The position numbers and the translations under genes were made by a program. A model generated the notes under the pieces. It was given only the letters and a program-made list of their open reading frames with translations. It was not told where the DNA came from and did not search any database. Shown in pieces: positions 45,442 to 52,464 of a DNA stretch of 64,000 nucleotides (positions are counted from its first letter, which is position 1; every line of letters starts with the position of its first letter). The stretch is from Betaproteobacteria bacterium (GTDB lineage Bacteria > Pseudomonadota > Gammaproteobacteria > Burkholderiales > Casimicrobiaceae): NCBI GenBank assembly GCA_016192065.1, contig JACPUX010000003.1, positions 62,001 to 126,000 on the forward strand. Direction: 5' to 3'.

Positions 45442-46887
45442 CTAAGGCAAAACGGGTCCATCGGTAGGATCGGCTATTTGGCGCCTTCGCCGGGGGGGCG
45501 CTTCGGATGGCCCTCGCGCCAATGTCGCGAGTGCCGCGAGCGGTATGGGCACCAGCGGCGGGCGCAGGCGGTACTGGCCGACTTCTTCGAGGGTGAGGCC
45601 GGTCGCTTCGGCCAGGATCTGGGTGACGCTGTCGCCGCACATGCGGCCCTGGCAGGTGCCCATGCCGCAGCGCGAGAAGAACTTGGTCTGGTTGGGACCG
45701 CGGCAGCCAAGTTTCGCCATGGCGCGAATGGTGCCGGCGCTGACGTTTTCGCAGCGGCATACCGTCACTTCGTCGGCGGGGCGCAAAAGCCAGGGCGGTG
45801 GTGCGTACAAGGCATCGAGCAGCGGACGTAGGGCGCGCTGGCGGCGCAGCAGGCGTTCCCAGTGACGGGCACGGTCAGCCGCTTGGGCTGCGGTGAGCCG
45901 ACCCGCGGTCAATGCTGCGCCCAGTCCGGCGAGGTGCCCGGCGGCTTCGGCGGCCAGGGCGCCATCGATGCCGGCCGCGTCGCCCACGATGCGCAAATCA
46001 GGGCGCGAAGTTTCGCCCCAGCGGCCGACGCGTGGCCGCCAGGCTTGCTGCGCGGCGTCCCAGTCATGCGGCAGGCGCAAAAGGCGGGTGAGCTGGGTGT
46101 TGGGAATCACGCCGTGGTGCAGCAGCACGAGATCGGCTTCAAGACTTCGCGGCTGGTCCTGAGCAAAAAAATCGAGGCGCAGCGCGTGTCCCGCTGTCTC
46201 GATGCGCGGGGCGCGGTCGAGGCGCCAATGCGGCACCCCCGAAGCCGCGAAGTCGCGCAGAAGACCGAAGCCCTTGATCAACTCCGGCGTTGCTTGCAAA
46301 GCGCCTGGCACGTGGGGCAGCGCGCGCCGGAGGCTGCCGCGCGAGCGGGTGTCGAGAAGCCCGCAGATCGCCACGCCCGCGGCCCGCAGTTGCCGCGCGA
46401 GCAGCAGCAGGAGCGGCCCATTGCCCACCAGCGCCACCCGGCCGCTGGGCACGAGGCCTGCTTGCTTCATCAGGATTTGCACCGCGCCGGCAAACATAAC
46501 GCCCGGCAACGTCCAGCCGGGCAGCGGAGAAGGGCGCTCCATCGCGCCGGTGGCCAGAATGATCTGGTCGGCGGGCAGCATTTCGCAACGCGCATCATGC
46601 CAAAGCGCAACGCCGGCATCGGTGATGTCCCAGACCTGGGCCTCGCCGACAAGCTTGGCGCCGCAGGCCGCAAACTCAGCCAGCAGCCGATCGCCGCGCA
46701 CGTAGTCCGGGCCGAGTGCTGCGCGCTGCCGGTCGGAAGCCGTGGCGAGGCCGCGATAAATCTGGCCACCCGCGGCCGGGTTCTGATCGATCACCGTCAC
46801 CGCCAAACCCGCTTCGCGCGCCGCCAGGGCCGCGGCGAGTCCCGCCGGGCCGGCACCGATGACTGCCAGTTGCGTGCCTGTGCTCAT
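45442..46887 (-). CDS. FAD/NAD(P)-dependent oxidoreductase, HcnB/opine-oxidase alpha-like
   Basis: A 481-residue flavoprotein with QLAVIGAGPAGLAAALAAREAGL at the N-terminus, the ILATGAMERP motif near residue 130, a second nucleotide fold VALVGNGPLLLLLARQL near 185 and a C-terminal BFD-like cysteine set, with CRCEN near residue 395 and the later pair in CGMGTCQGRMCGD. This domain order is that of HcnB and the alpha subunit of opine/octopine oxidases. Its ATG overlaps the stop of the ferredoxin-like gene by four bases (ATGA). With that gene and the upstream DadA-like gene it would oxidise an amino-acid-type substrate; which one is unknown. Confidence 0.86.
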   Translation of the reverse strand: MSTGTQLAVIGAGPAGLAAALAAREAGLAVTVIDQNPAAGGQIYRGLATASDRQRAALGPDYVRGDRLLAEFAACGAKLVGEAQVWDITDAGVALWHDARCEMLPADQIILATGAMERPSPLPGWTLPGVMFAGAVQILMKQAGLVPSGRVALVGNGPLLLLLARQLRAAGVAICGLLDTRSRGSLRRALPHVPGALQATPELIKGFGLLRDFAASGVPHWRLDRAPRIETAGHALRLDFFAQDQPRSLEADLVLLHHGVIPNTQLTRLLRLPHDWDAAQQAWRPRVGRWGETSRPDLRIVGDAAGIDGALAAEAAGHLAGLGAALTAGRLTAAQAADRARHWERLLRRQRALRPLLDALYAPPPWLLRPADEVTVCRCENVSAGTIRAMAKLGCRGPNQTKFFSRCGMGTCQGRMCGDSVTQILAEATGLTLEEVGQYRLRPPLVPIPLAALATLARGPSEAPPRRRRQIADPTDGPVLP

Positions 46888-47192
46888 GCCGGGGGCGCGG
46901 CCAAAGTTGGTGGCGAATGCGGCCGGACCGACATGCCCGGGCGCAAGGGAGTGAGGCAGGCCAAAACGCTGCCGGTGCCTTCCACCTCGACCAGGCATTC
47001 GAAGCACACTCCCATGAGGCACACCGGGCCGCGCGCCTCGCCGCTCAAGGGATGTTTGCGCCAGCTCGACCGGCCGTTGGCCAGCAAGGCGGCGGCGAGG
47101 CTCATTCCGGCGTAGCCGCGCAGGGGTTCGCCGGCGAAGAAGAATTCGATCTCTTGGTCGACGGCGGAAAAGTCTTTGAGCTTTCGAAACAT
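46884..47192 (-). CDS. (2Fe-2S)-binding subunit, HcnA/opine-oxidase-like
   Basis: A 102-residue ferredoxin-like protein with the plant-type cluster motif C-x4-C-x2-C plus a distal Cys (VCLMGVCFEC and LACLTPL), typical of the small subunit of HcnABC and opine oxidase complexes. It passes electrons between the two flavoproteins. It lies in the middle of the trio and overlaps the following gene by four bases. Upstream, a repeat-filled gap of 138 bases separates it from the DadA-like gene. Confidence 0.85.
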   Translation of the reverse strand: MFRKLKDFSAVDQEIEFFFAGEPLRGYAGMSLAAALLANGRSSWRKHPLSGEARGPVCLMGVCFECLVEVEGTGSVLACLTPLRPGMSVRPHSPPTLAAPPA

Positions 47193-47270
47193 GGAAATGT
47201 TGCGCTATGAAAGTTGGGTTCTTCGGGGCTTTCGGTGGGTAGCGTGCGGCGTGTCCGTACGCCTCGTGCG

Positions 47271-47367
47271 CCCTCCCCCTGGGATGGGGGAGGGTTGGGG
47301 TGGGGGTGGCAGCATGGGCTCAGTCCTACATCACCCCCATCCCCGCCTTCCCCCATCGAGGGGGAAG
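47271..47367. repeat. Inverted pair of GC-rich dispersed repeats
   Basis: CCCTCCCCC-tgggat-GGGGGAGGG (47271-47294) and CTTCCCCC-atcga-GGGGGAAG (47347-47367) are opposite-facing copies of one repeat, with GGGGTGGGGGT and ACCCCCATCCCC between them. The pair sits at the junction of the DadA-like gene and the ferredoxin-like gene, and part of it is translated as the DadA-like C-terminus. A single related copy is at 42301-42356. Confidence 0.6.
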
Positions 47368-48506
47368 GAGTCGAGCCATGGTGGAGCGACCGGCAGACCC
47401 ACACTAGAGTCTGATGAACGGAATGTTGCAATTTCCGCGGGCCCCGCGCCGCCCAGAATCCAATCGGCGATCGGACCGGCATGGTTGGCCGCGAGCGTGA
47501 TACCGCTGTGACAGGTCACAAGAAACGCCTTGGGATGCTCGGCGGACGATTCATAAAGCGGCAGACCGTCGGGCGTCATTACCCTGAGCGCGCCCCAAGT
47601 GCGTACCACCTTGACGCTCGCGAGCGCCGGAAAACACGCCACGGCGCGCGCCGCCATGTTGCCGATGCCGCCGTGGGTGATGCCGTCGTCGAAGCCCACC
47701 CACTCCTTGGTGTCACCGATCTGCACCGTGCCGTCACCGGTCTGGCGCACTTGCATGGTGGGATGGCTCAAGAAAGGGGCGACGCGTTCGGTGATCAGCA
47801 CCTGGCCGCGTTGCGGCGCCACCGGGGCCTCGAGGCCCACGAGCGGCGCGAGCCAGCGATTGCCCAGGCCGGCGGCGAGCACGATGCGTTCGGCGATGTA
47901 CCTCCCTTTGGCGGTCTCGACCCGAAATCCCTCACCCGTGGCGCGGATGGTCAACACCGCGGCGCCACTTTGCACGGTGGCGCCGCGGGCCGCCAAGGCG
48001 GTGAAAAGCGCGCGCAGGAGGCGCTGGGGACTCACCTGGCCATCGCGCGGGCAATACACCGAACCCCGCACTGCGGGTCCCGCCGCGGGCAGCGCCAGGC
48101 GGGTCGCCTCGGCCTCCAGAAGTTCGTACTCATAGGCGCCGTCGAGGCTCTCGGCGATGCCCTGCATGGTCACGCAGGCCGCGTTAAGTTCAGTTTCGGT
48201 GAGGCAAAGCGAGAAACCGCCGCGTTGTTCGTGTTGCAAATCGATGCCGGTCTCGGTTTGCAGCGCTGTGGCGAAGTCCGGCCAGGCCAGCGCCGCGCGG
48301 CGCGTCCAGGTCGCGTAGGACGGGCTTTGCGCGCCCTTGCCCTGCACCCAGATCAAGCCAAAATTGCCGCGGGCGGCGCGAAAAGCCTCATCGCCTTCGT
48401 CGAGCACGCACACCCGCGTGCCGCGTCTGGCGAGGCCCCAGGCGATGCTGGTGCCGACGATGCCGCCGCCGATGATGATCACGTCCGCTTGGTTCAGGCT
48501 CGCCAT
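47331..48506 (-). CDS. DadA/HcnC-like FAD-dependent amine/amino-acid oxidase
   Basis: A 391-residue flavoprotein with DVIIIGGGIVGTSIAWGLARRG at the N-terminus, a substrate segment near residue 215 (RIVLAAGLGNRWLAP) and the WGALRVMTPDGLP...HSGITLAANHAG end typical of glycine/D-amino-acid oxidases and HcnC. The family usually ends soon after GPIADWILGG. Here the frame continues about 30 residues, and the last dozen (FPLDGGRRGWG) are read from a GC-rich dispersed repeat, so the native tail seems replaced. It is the first gene of the HcnABC-like trio in transcription order. Confidence 0.85.
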   Translation of the reverse strand: MASLNQADVIIIGGGIVGTSIAWGLARRGTRVCVLDEGDEAFRAARGNFGLIWVQGKGAQSPSYATWTRRAALAWPDFATALQTETGIDLQHEQRGGFSLCLTETELNAACVTMQGIAESLDGAYEYELLEAEATRLALPAAGPAVRGSVYCPRDGQVSPQRLLRALFTALAARGATVQSGAAVLTIRATGEGFRVETAKGRYIAERIVLAAGLGNRWLAPLVGLEAPVAPQRGQVLITERVAPFLSHPTMQVRQTGDGTVQIGDTKEWVGFDDGITHGGIGNMAARAVACFPALASVKVVRTWGALRVMTPDGLPLYESSAEHPKAFLVTCHSGITLAANHAGPIADWILGGAGPAEIATFRSSDSSVGLPVAPPWLDSFPLDGGRRGWG

Positions 48507-49179
48507 GATGCCGGGCCGAAACTAGCGCATTCGCAAGGCGATTGACGGTGCTGGCGGGCTCACGCCAAGCCACTTCCAAGCCTATGCGCCTGGGCTTCGA
48601 TCGCTCGGGCGAGTCGCGGCAGCTCACCCCGCCCCGCCTTACAAGGCGACATCAAGTCTCACCACGTATTCGTTCCATGACGCCCGGATTATCGGGCGGG
48701 AACGTCCGAAGGGCAAATTGGTGTCGGCCTCATCGTCACCGTTTCCTCTACTCACCTTTGACTCGGCCGCATCGTCTGAGATAGGCTTGGCGCCAACAGT
48801 GTCTTCACCGTGTTGTTCAGCGGCAACCTACAGATAGAAAGTGCAAGGGAGCGGGGGAATGCGCGTTGACCACGAGTCGAGTGCAAGCCACGCCGTTTGC
48901 GGCGGGGTGGGCGTGACGAAACCCACCCCAGGGGCCGCAGGCCCCGCTCAAGCTTGTGGCGAGGAAGCCCCGCCCTCGCAGGGCGCGTTGAGTCACAGGG
49001 GGTGCCAGCGGTACCTTAATACTGCGGTGCCGTGCCGCACGCGCTTTCGCCCTAGCCTCGCTCCAACGCCCGTACGGGCGCGCTTCCTTCCCGTTTCTCG
49101 CACACCGATGAAGCGTCGCGACGCTTCCCCGGCGTGGCTTCGTTCGTCGCCATCTTCATTCTTCTCTCCCGGAGGCCTC
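48507..49179. other. Long intergenic region with hairpins upstream of the Lcl gene
   Basis: Nearly 700 bases hold no convincing gene. CGCCCG / CGGGCG (48681-48698), GGGGTGGG / CCCACCCC (48903-48928) and GGGGCC-gca-GGCCCC (48930-48944) are stable hairpins, the last two adjacent. An in-frame extension of the Lcl reading frame begins at 48841 but lacks a signal peptide and ribosome site, so it is not used. The promoters of both divergent genes should lie here. Confidence 0.5.
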
Positions 49180-49959
49180 ATGCGCGCCCTGATCTTCCTG
49201 CTCGCCCTCGTACCGCTTGCCGCTTCGGCGCAGACGGTGTCGAAGCGGCTCAACGACACCGGCATCGACTTCTGTCGCGACCACGGCACCGGCGCTGATA
49301 CCACGGTGACGCCCACTACCACCTGCACCGCCGCCCAGGGCGGGCAAGATGCCCGTTACGGCCGCGACCCGGCGGCGCAGCGCGGCGCGCTCACTAAAGT
49401 GGGGGGCGGCTCCAAGGGCTTCGACTTCACCAAGATCGCCAACAACGGCGGCACGCTGCCCGCCGGCGCCGCTCTGGGCAGCGGTCCCACCGACTGGGCC
49501 TGCACCTATGACAACCACACCGGGCTGATGTGGGAAGTGAAGGTCAACAACGCAGCGCACTTGCGCCACATGAGCCACACCTACACCTGGTACGACAGCG
49601 TGCACAACTATGGCGGTAACCCCGGCACTGCCAGCGGCGGCACTTGCGCGACGGCCGGTCGCTGCGACACCGAGAAATTCGTCGCCGACGTCAATGCCAC
49701 CAATCTTTGCGGCCACAATGATTGGCGTATGCCGACCATTCACGAACTCTTCAACCTGGCCGATCGTAGCATTGCTTCTCCAGGCCCGACCATCGACGTG
49801 ACCTACTTTCCGAACACCCTCGCGTCGTATTTCTGGTCGGGTTCGCCCGGTGCCGGCGATTCAGACGGCGCGTGGGGCGTGGGCTTCACCGACGGCTATG
49901 ACGGCTGGGTCTACCGGAGCTACGCCTATCGTGTTCGGCTCGTGCGCGCCGGACAGTGA
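49180..49959 (+). CDS. Secreted Lcl/DUF1566 protein A, candidate hypervariable target
   Basis: A 259-residue protein with a signal peptide (MRALIFLLALVPLAASAQ) and an Lcl C-terminal (DUF1566, C-type-lectin-like) domain: TGLMWEV near 110, DWRMPTIHELFNL near 183 and a Trp/Gly-rich end FWSGSPGAGDSDGAWGVGF closing with VRLVRAGQ. GGAGG sits just before ATG 49180. The last 45 codons (49822-49956) align gaplessly with a segment of protein B and differ from it only by amino-acid replacements. This is the pattern of a diversity-generating-retroelement variable region, for which DUF1566 is a known host fold. Ligand binding at the surface is inferred. Confidence 0.85.
   Translation: MRALIFLLALVPLAASAQTVSKRLNDTGIDFCRDHGTGADTTVTPTTTCTAAQGGQDARYGRDPAAQRGALTKVGGGSKGFDFTKIANNGGTLPAGAALGSGPTDWACTYDNHTGLMWEVKVNNAAHLRHMSHTYTWYDSVHNYGGNPGTASGGTCATAGRCDTEKFVADVNATNLCGHNDWRMPTIHELFNLADRSIASPGPTIDVTYFPNTLASYFWSGSPGAGDSDGAWGVGFTDGYDGWVYRSYAYRVRLVRAGQ
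49822..49956 (+). repeat. Variable region copy A (DGR-like)
   Basis: Forty-five codons align with 51244-51378 without indels. Differing codons, A against B, are tat/ggt, ggt/gtt, gat/ctt, gac/ggc, ggc/ttc, gac/tac, tat/gtt, ggc/tac, gtc/gac, tac/ttc, agc/ggc, tac/ctt, tat/ttt and cgt/cat. All fit random replacement of A in AAY, GAY, TAY, AGC or CAT template codons, except the wobble base of tac/ctt. The last 24 bases (GTTCGGCTCGTG onward) are identical in both, as expected of the IMH-like end. Confidence 0.75.
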
Positions 49960-49960
49960 T

Positions 49961-49984
49961 GGTCCGTTTTGATCGGGACGGACC
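49961..49984 (+). terminator. Hairpin just after variable region A
   Basis: GGTCCGT (49961-49967) pairs with ACGGACC (49978-49984) across a ten-base loop, one base after the gene's stop. It could be a weak terminator. DGRs also often carry a stem-loop just downstream of the variable region, so its place is notable. Confidence 0.4.
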
Positions 49985-50071
49985 TTGAGCGCACCAAAGA
50001 AACCCGCCATCTGGGCCGACGCGATGTTGCTTGCCACCGAGATCGAGGTCGCGGTGCGGGTGGGCAAGCCG

Positions 50072-50095
50072 GTAGGTTGTGCCGCCAGGCACAAC
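50072..50095 (+). repeat. REP element, 5'-GTAG type, downstream of RAYT
   Basis: GTAG is followed by GTTGTGCC / GGCACAAC with a four-base loop, the layout of REP sequences handled by RAYT transposases (GTAG tetranucleotide plus hairpin). It points inward in the opposite sense to the two copies at 50689 and 50757. Confidence 0.75.
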
Positions 50096-50121
50096 GACGC
50101 GCGGCCCCAACTCTCGGAGCC

Positions 50122-50622
50122 CTACGGGCCACCCCAATCCGGGGCATATACACCCATCGCTACGAATCGCCTGAAGCTCGAATACGGCCAATCGCCCGGC
50201 GCGATGACCAGGCCATGCCTGACGGGGTTCCAATGGATGTAATCGCAATGGCGGGCAAAATCTCCCTCGTCGCGGATGCGGTGCTCCCAATAGCGCCGTT
50301 GCCACACTGCACGTTCCCGCCGCTGCGGCATACCCCGGGGCGTCTTCGCCGATTCATTCAACGAGCGGGTAAATGCGCCCTTGATCTGATTCCAGCGCGT
50401 CGGGTAGTCATCGTCGCCGTTCGGCAGGGTCCACAGGCAGTGCAGGTGGTCGGGCAGAACGACCATGGCATCGACATGAACAGGGCGCGTGGCCAGCACG
50501 GTTCGAAAGGCCGCCCGCAGCCGGGCAACGTTGTCGGAGGCGGCGAACAAAGGCTGGCGTTGCCAGGTCACCAGGGTAAAGAAATAGGTGGCGCCGGCGC
50601 TGCGGTCGCGGCGGTAACGCAT
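50122..50622 (-). CDS. REP-associated tyrosine transposase (RAYT)
   Basis: A 166-residue single-strand transposase of the IS200/Y1 family domesticated as RAYT. The metal-binding HUH motif is H59-L-H61 in PDHLHCLWTLP, the catalytic Tyr is probably Y111 (RRYWEHRI), and the C-terminal region has DYIHWNPVRHGLV and WPYSSFRRFV, all typical. The ORF is intact. The ATG at 50622 fits the family start (MRYRRDRSAGATYFF). REP hairpins flank it on both sides. It sits between the two Lcl/DUF1566 genes on the opposite strand. Confidence 0.9.
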   Translation of the reverse strand: MRYRRDRSAGATYFFTLVTWQRQPLFAASDNVARLRAAFRTVLATRPVHVDAMVVLPDHLHCLWTLPNGDDDYPTRWNQIKGAFTRSLNESAKTPRGMPQRRERAVWQRRYWEHRIRDEGDFARHCDYIHWNPVRHGLVIAPGDWPYSSFRRFVAMGVYAPDWGGP

Positions 50623-50649
50623 GGAGACTCGCAAAGCATCAACGGGTGG

Positions 50650-50785
50650 TTGGATTATCCACGTGTCATTGCGTGTTGTGTGGGTTTCGTTGTGCCTGGC
50701 GGCACAACCTACACCTGCTGGATTATCCGCGTGACACTGGGTGTTGTGGGGGGGGGGTTGTGCCTGGCGGCACAACCTACACCTG
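50650..50785 (-). repeat. Two tandem REP units upstream of RAYT
   Basis: Two ~68-base units beginning TGGATTATCC follow each other. Each ends in GTTGTGCC / GGCACAAC plus CTAC (50689-50712 and 50757-50780), the reverse complement of the GTAG-type REP at 50072. The second unit has a run of ten G residues at its centre. Together with the downstream copy they bracket the RAYT gene and also form the leader of the Lcl protein B gene. Confidence 0.75.
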
Positions 50786-50841
50786 CCGGCAAGACGAATA
50801 GTCAAAGCGAATTCACGTTCACCGAGAAAGGAAAAAAAATC

Positions 50842-51930
50842 ATGAAATGCTTGTTTCGCTGCGCCGCCTTCACCTTGGGCGTGATGCTGTTCTCCGGGCT
50901 GGCGCTGGCCCAAACCTGCCCTGCCGGCTACCCCCTGAGCACGCCCAGCAGTGACTTCGCCGACGCCGGCGCCGGCACGGTGCGGCACCTTCCCACCGGG
51001 CTCATTTGGAAGCGCTGCGCCGAGGGGCAGGACTGGAACGGCAGCACTTGCACTGGCACGGCGGCCATCTACACCTGGCAGCAGGCTTTCCAGCGTGCGG
51101 ACGCCGTCAACGCCGGTGCTGCCGGCACCTGGAACGCCGGCCAGACCGATTGGCGGATGCCGAACGTCAACGAGCTGAAGTCAATCGTTGAGTCGGGGTG
51201 TTATGCACCCGCCATCAACACCGTGCAGTTTCCTGCGACACCCGCGTCGGGTTTCTGGTCGGGTTCGCCCGTTGCCGGCCTTTCAGGCGGCGCGTGGGGC
51301 GTGTTCTTCACCTACGGCGTTGACTACTGGGACTTCCGGGGCCTTGCCTTTCATGTTCGGCTCGTGCGCGCCGGACAGCACTTTTACCATTTTGATGCGG
51401 CAGCGGCAGTAGCGGCGGTGGCCGTAGAGTTCTACTATTCCGGTTCGAACCACTACTTTGTTTCCGCAGATCGGAGCGAGGTGGCCATGGTCGATTCCGG
51501 GGCGGTTGGGCAGTGGGTTCGCACCGGACAGGAGTTTGCGGTTGATGGCAGTTCCTCTGAGAATGCACCCGCTACGGTTTGCCGTTTCTATTGTCACACC
51601 TGCACACCGGGCACCCACTTTTACACCCTGAATCAAGAGGAATGCGCCTGGCTGAAAACCTTGCTGGACTGGCGCTTCGAAGGAGGCGCGTTTTATGCGC
51701 GTCAGCCCGCCGGCGGGGGCTGTGTGAGCGGCGCGCCGCTTCACCGCCTGAACAACAAGAGTCTTTCCGGTGCGCCCAATCATCGGTATACAACGTGCGC
51801 AAACATTCGAGATGTCATGGTGGCACATGGCTGGGCGTATGAAGGAACCGCGATGTGCGTTCACACCACCAGCGCAGACTGCACGGTGGATACCAGCGCG
51901 GGCGGGAGATCCTATCCAGCGGCGCCATGA
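50842..51930 (+). CDS. Secreted Lcl/DUF1566 protein B with C-terminal DUF5648-like repeats
   Basis: A 362-residue protein. Signal peptide MKCLFRCAAFTLGVMLFSG (cleavage near ALAQ), Lcl/DUF1566 domain with TGLIWKRCAEG near 53, DWRMPNVNELKSIV near 109 and the variable segment at residues 135-179 ending VRLVRAGQ. Unlike protein A it continues for about 180 residues: EFYYSGSNHYFV, VCRFYCHTCTPGTHFYTLNQEE and a third Cys-rich copy, resembling DUF5648-type repeats. AAAGGA before ATG 50842 sets the start. The variable region is therefore internal. Probably an exported binding protein; partner unknown. Confidence 0.85.
   Translation: MKCLFRCAAFTLGVMLFSGLALAQTCPAGYPLSTPSSDFADAGAGTVRHLPTGLIWKRCAEGQDWNGSTCTGTAAIYTWQQAFQRADAVNAGAAGTWNAGQTDWRMPNVNELKSIVESGCYAPAINTVQFPATPASGFWSGSPVAGLSGGAWGVFFTYGVDYWDFRGLAFHVRLVRAGQHFYHFDAAAAVAAVAVEFYYSGSNHYFVSADRSEVAMVDSGAVGQWVRTGQEFAVDGSSSENAPATVCRFYCHTCTPGTHFYTLNQEECAWLKTLLDWRFEGGAFYARQPAGGGCVSGAPLHRLNNKSLSGAPNHRYTTCANIRDVMVAHGWAYEGTAMCVHTTSADCTVDTSAGGRSYPAAP
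51244..51378 (+). repeat. Variable region copy B (DGR-like)
   Basis: The partner of 49822-49956, 135 bases and 45 codons without gaps. The two copies differ at 21 bases in 14 codons; one copy has A at 11 of the 21 sites, and all 14 codon changes alter the residue. The segment is followed by coding sequence, so the identical 3' end (through GGACAG) marks the shared boundary rather than a stop codon. Confidence 0.75.
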
Positions 51931-52067
51931 CCTACCCGATTCGGCGCACCCGTTTAAGTGTTTTTGTGGGAATCGGAAAACGCCGGACGAGACATCTGGG
52001 CTCGCGAGGAAAGCAAGGCGCCAGTCTCGCCAGTGCATCGCCTGGAACTTATGGAGGATTGGGAGTT

Positions 52068-52412
52068 ATGCGCACGCAATCAGCAGCCCAACAAGATTCA
52101 GCCCTTGCCGTAACGGCGCCGCGCGAGCCGCGCATGCCTTGGCGCGTGGTGTTCGTGCAGGCGCTGCCTGGGTTTCGGCTCCAGCTTCGTCTTGTGGACG
52201 GCACCGAGGGAACGATCGAATTGGCGGCGATGATCCATTCGTCCGGCGCCGGGGTGTTCGCGTCGCTTGCCGACCCTGGAGTTTTCGCTCAGGTATTTGT
52301 CGAACACGGCGCCGTGACTTGGCCGGGCGAAATCGATCTGGCCCCGGATGCCATGTACGCCACGATCAAGAAGGATGAAGCCGCGGAAGGCAAGACCTAC
52401 GATACACGTTGA
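52068..52412 (+). CDS. Small DUF2442-like protein
   Basis: A 114-residue protein from ATG 52068 with GGGAG upstream. The central part (PGFRLQLRLVDGTEGTIELAAMI, then SLADPGVFAQVFVEHGAVTWPGEIDLAPDAMY) matches the DUF2442 family, small proteins often found beside DUF4160 genes in toxin-antitoxin-like pairs. No DUF4160 partner is visible. The same frame extends upstream to an ATG overlapping the protein B stop, but that region is arginine-rich and unconserved. Solitary member; role unknown. Confidence 0.75.
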   Translation: MRTQSAAQQDSALAVTAPREPRMPWRVVFVQALPGFRLQLRLVDGTEGTIELAAMIHSSGAGVFASLADPGVFAQVFVEHGAVTWPGEIDLAPDAMYATIKKDEAAEGKTYDTR

Positions 52413-52464
52413 TTCAGGTGACGAAATCGAATGCGTGCGCGAGATCGCGCAGGAGCCGAACGCA

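Noticed and set aside
47331-48506. The C-terminal tail of the DadA-like protein as a native domain
   Set aside because: The last dozen codons coincide with a dispersed repeat that is also found in non-coding DNA.
50072-50780. The repeated hairpins as a CRISPR array
   Set aside because: Only three copies exist, one of them inverted, with irregular spacing around a RAYT gene. They are REP elements.
49822-51378. Simple recent gene duplication as the full explanation of the Lcl similarity
   Set aside because: Neutral divergence would put many changes at third codon positions, and only one of 21 is there. Selection alone could mimic this, so a template search is still the test.
49969-51930. Lcl protein B read as a 653-residue protein
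   Set aside because: The extra part overlaps the RAYT gene in antisense and REP repeats. A ribosome site and signal peptide fix the start at 50842.
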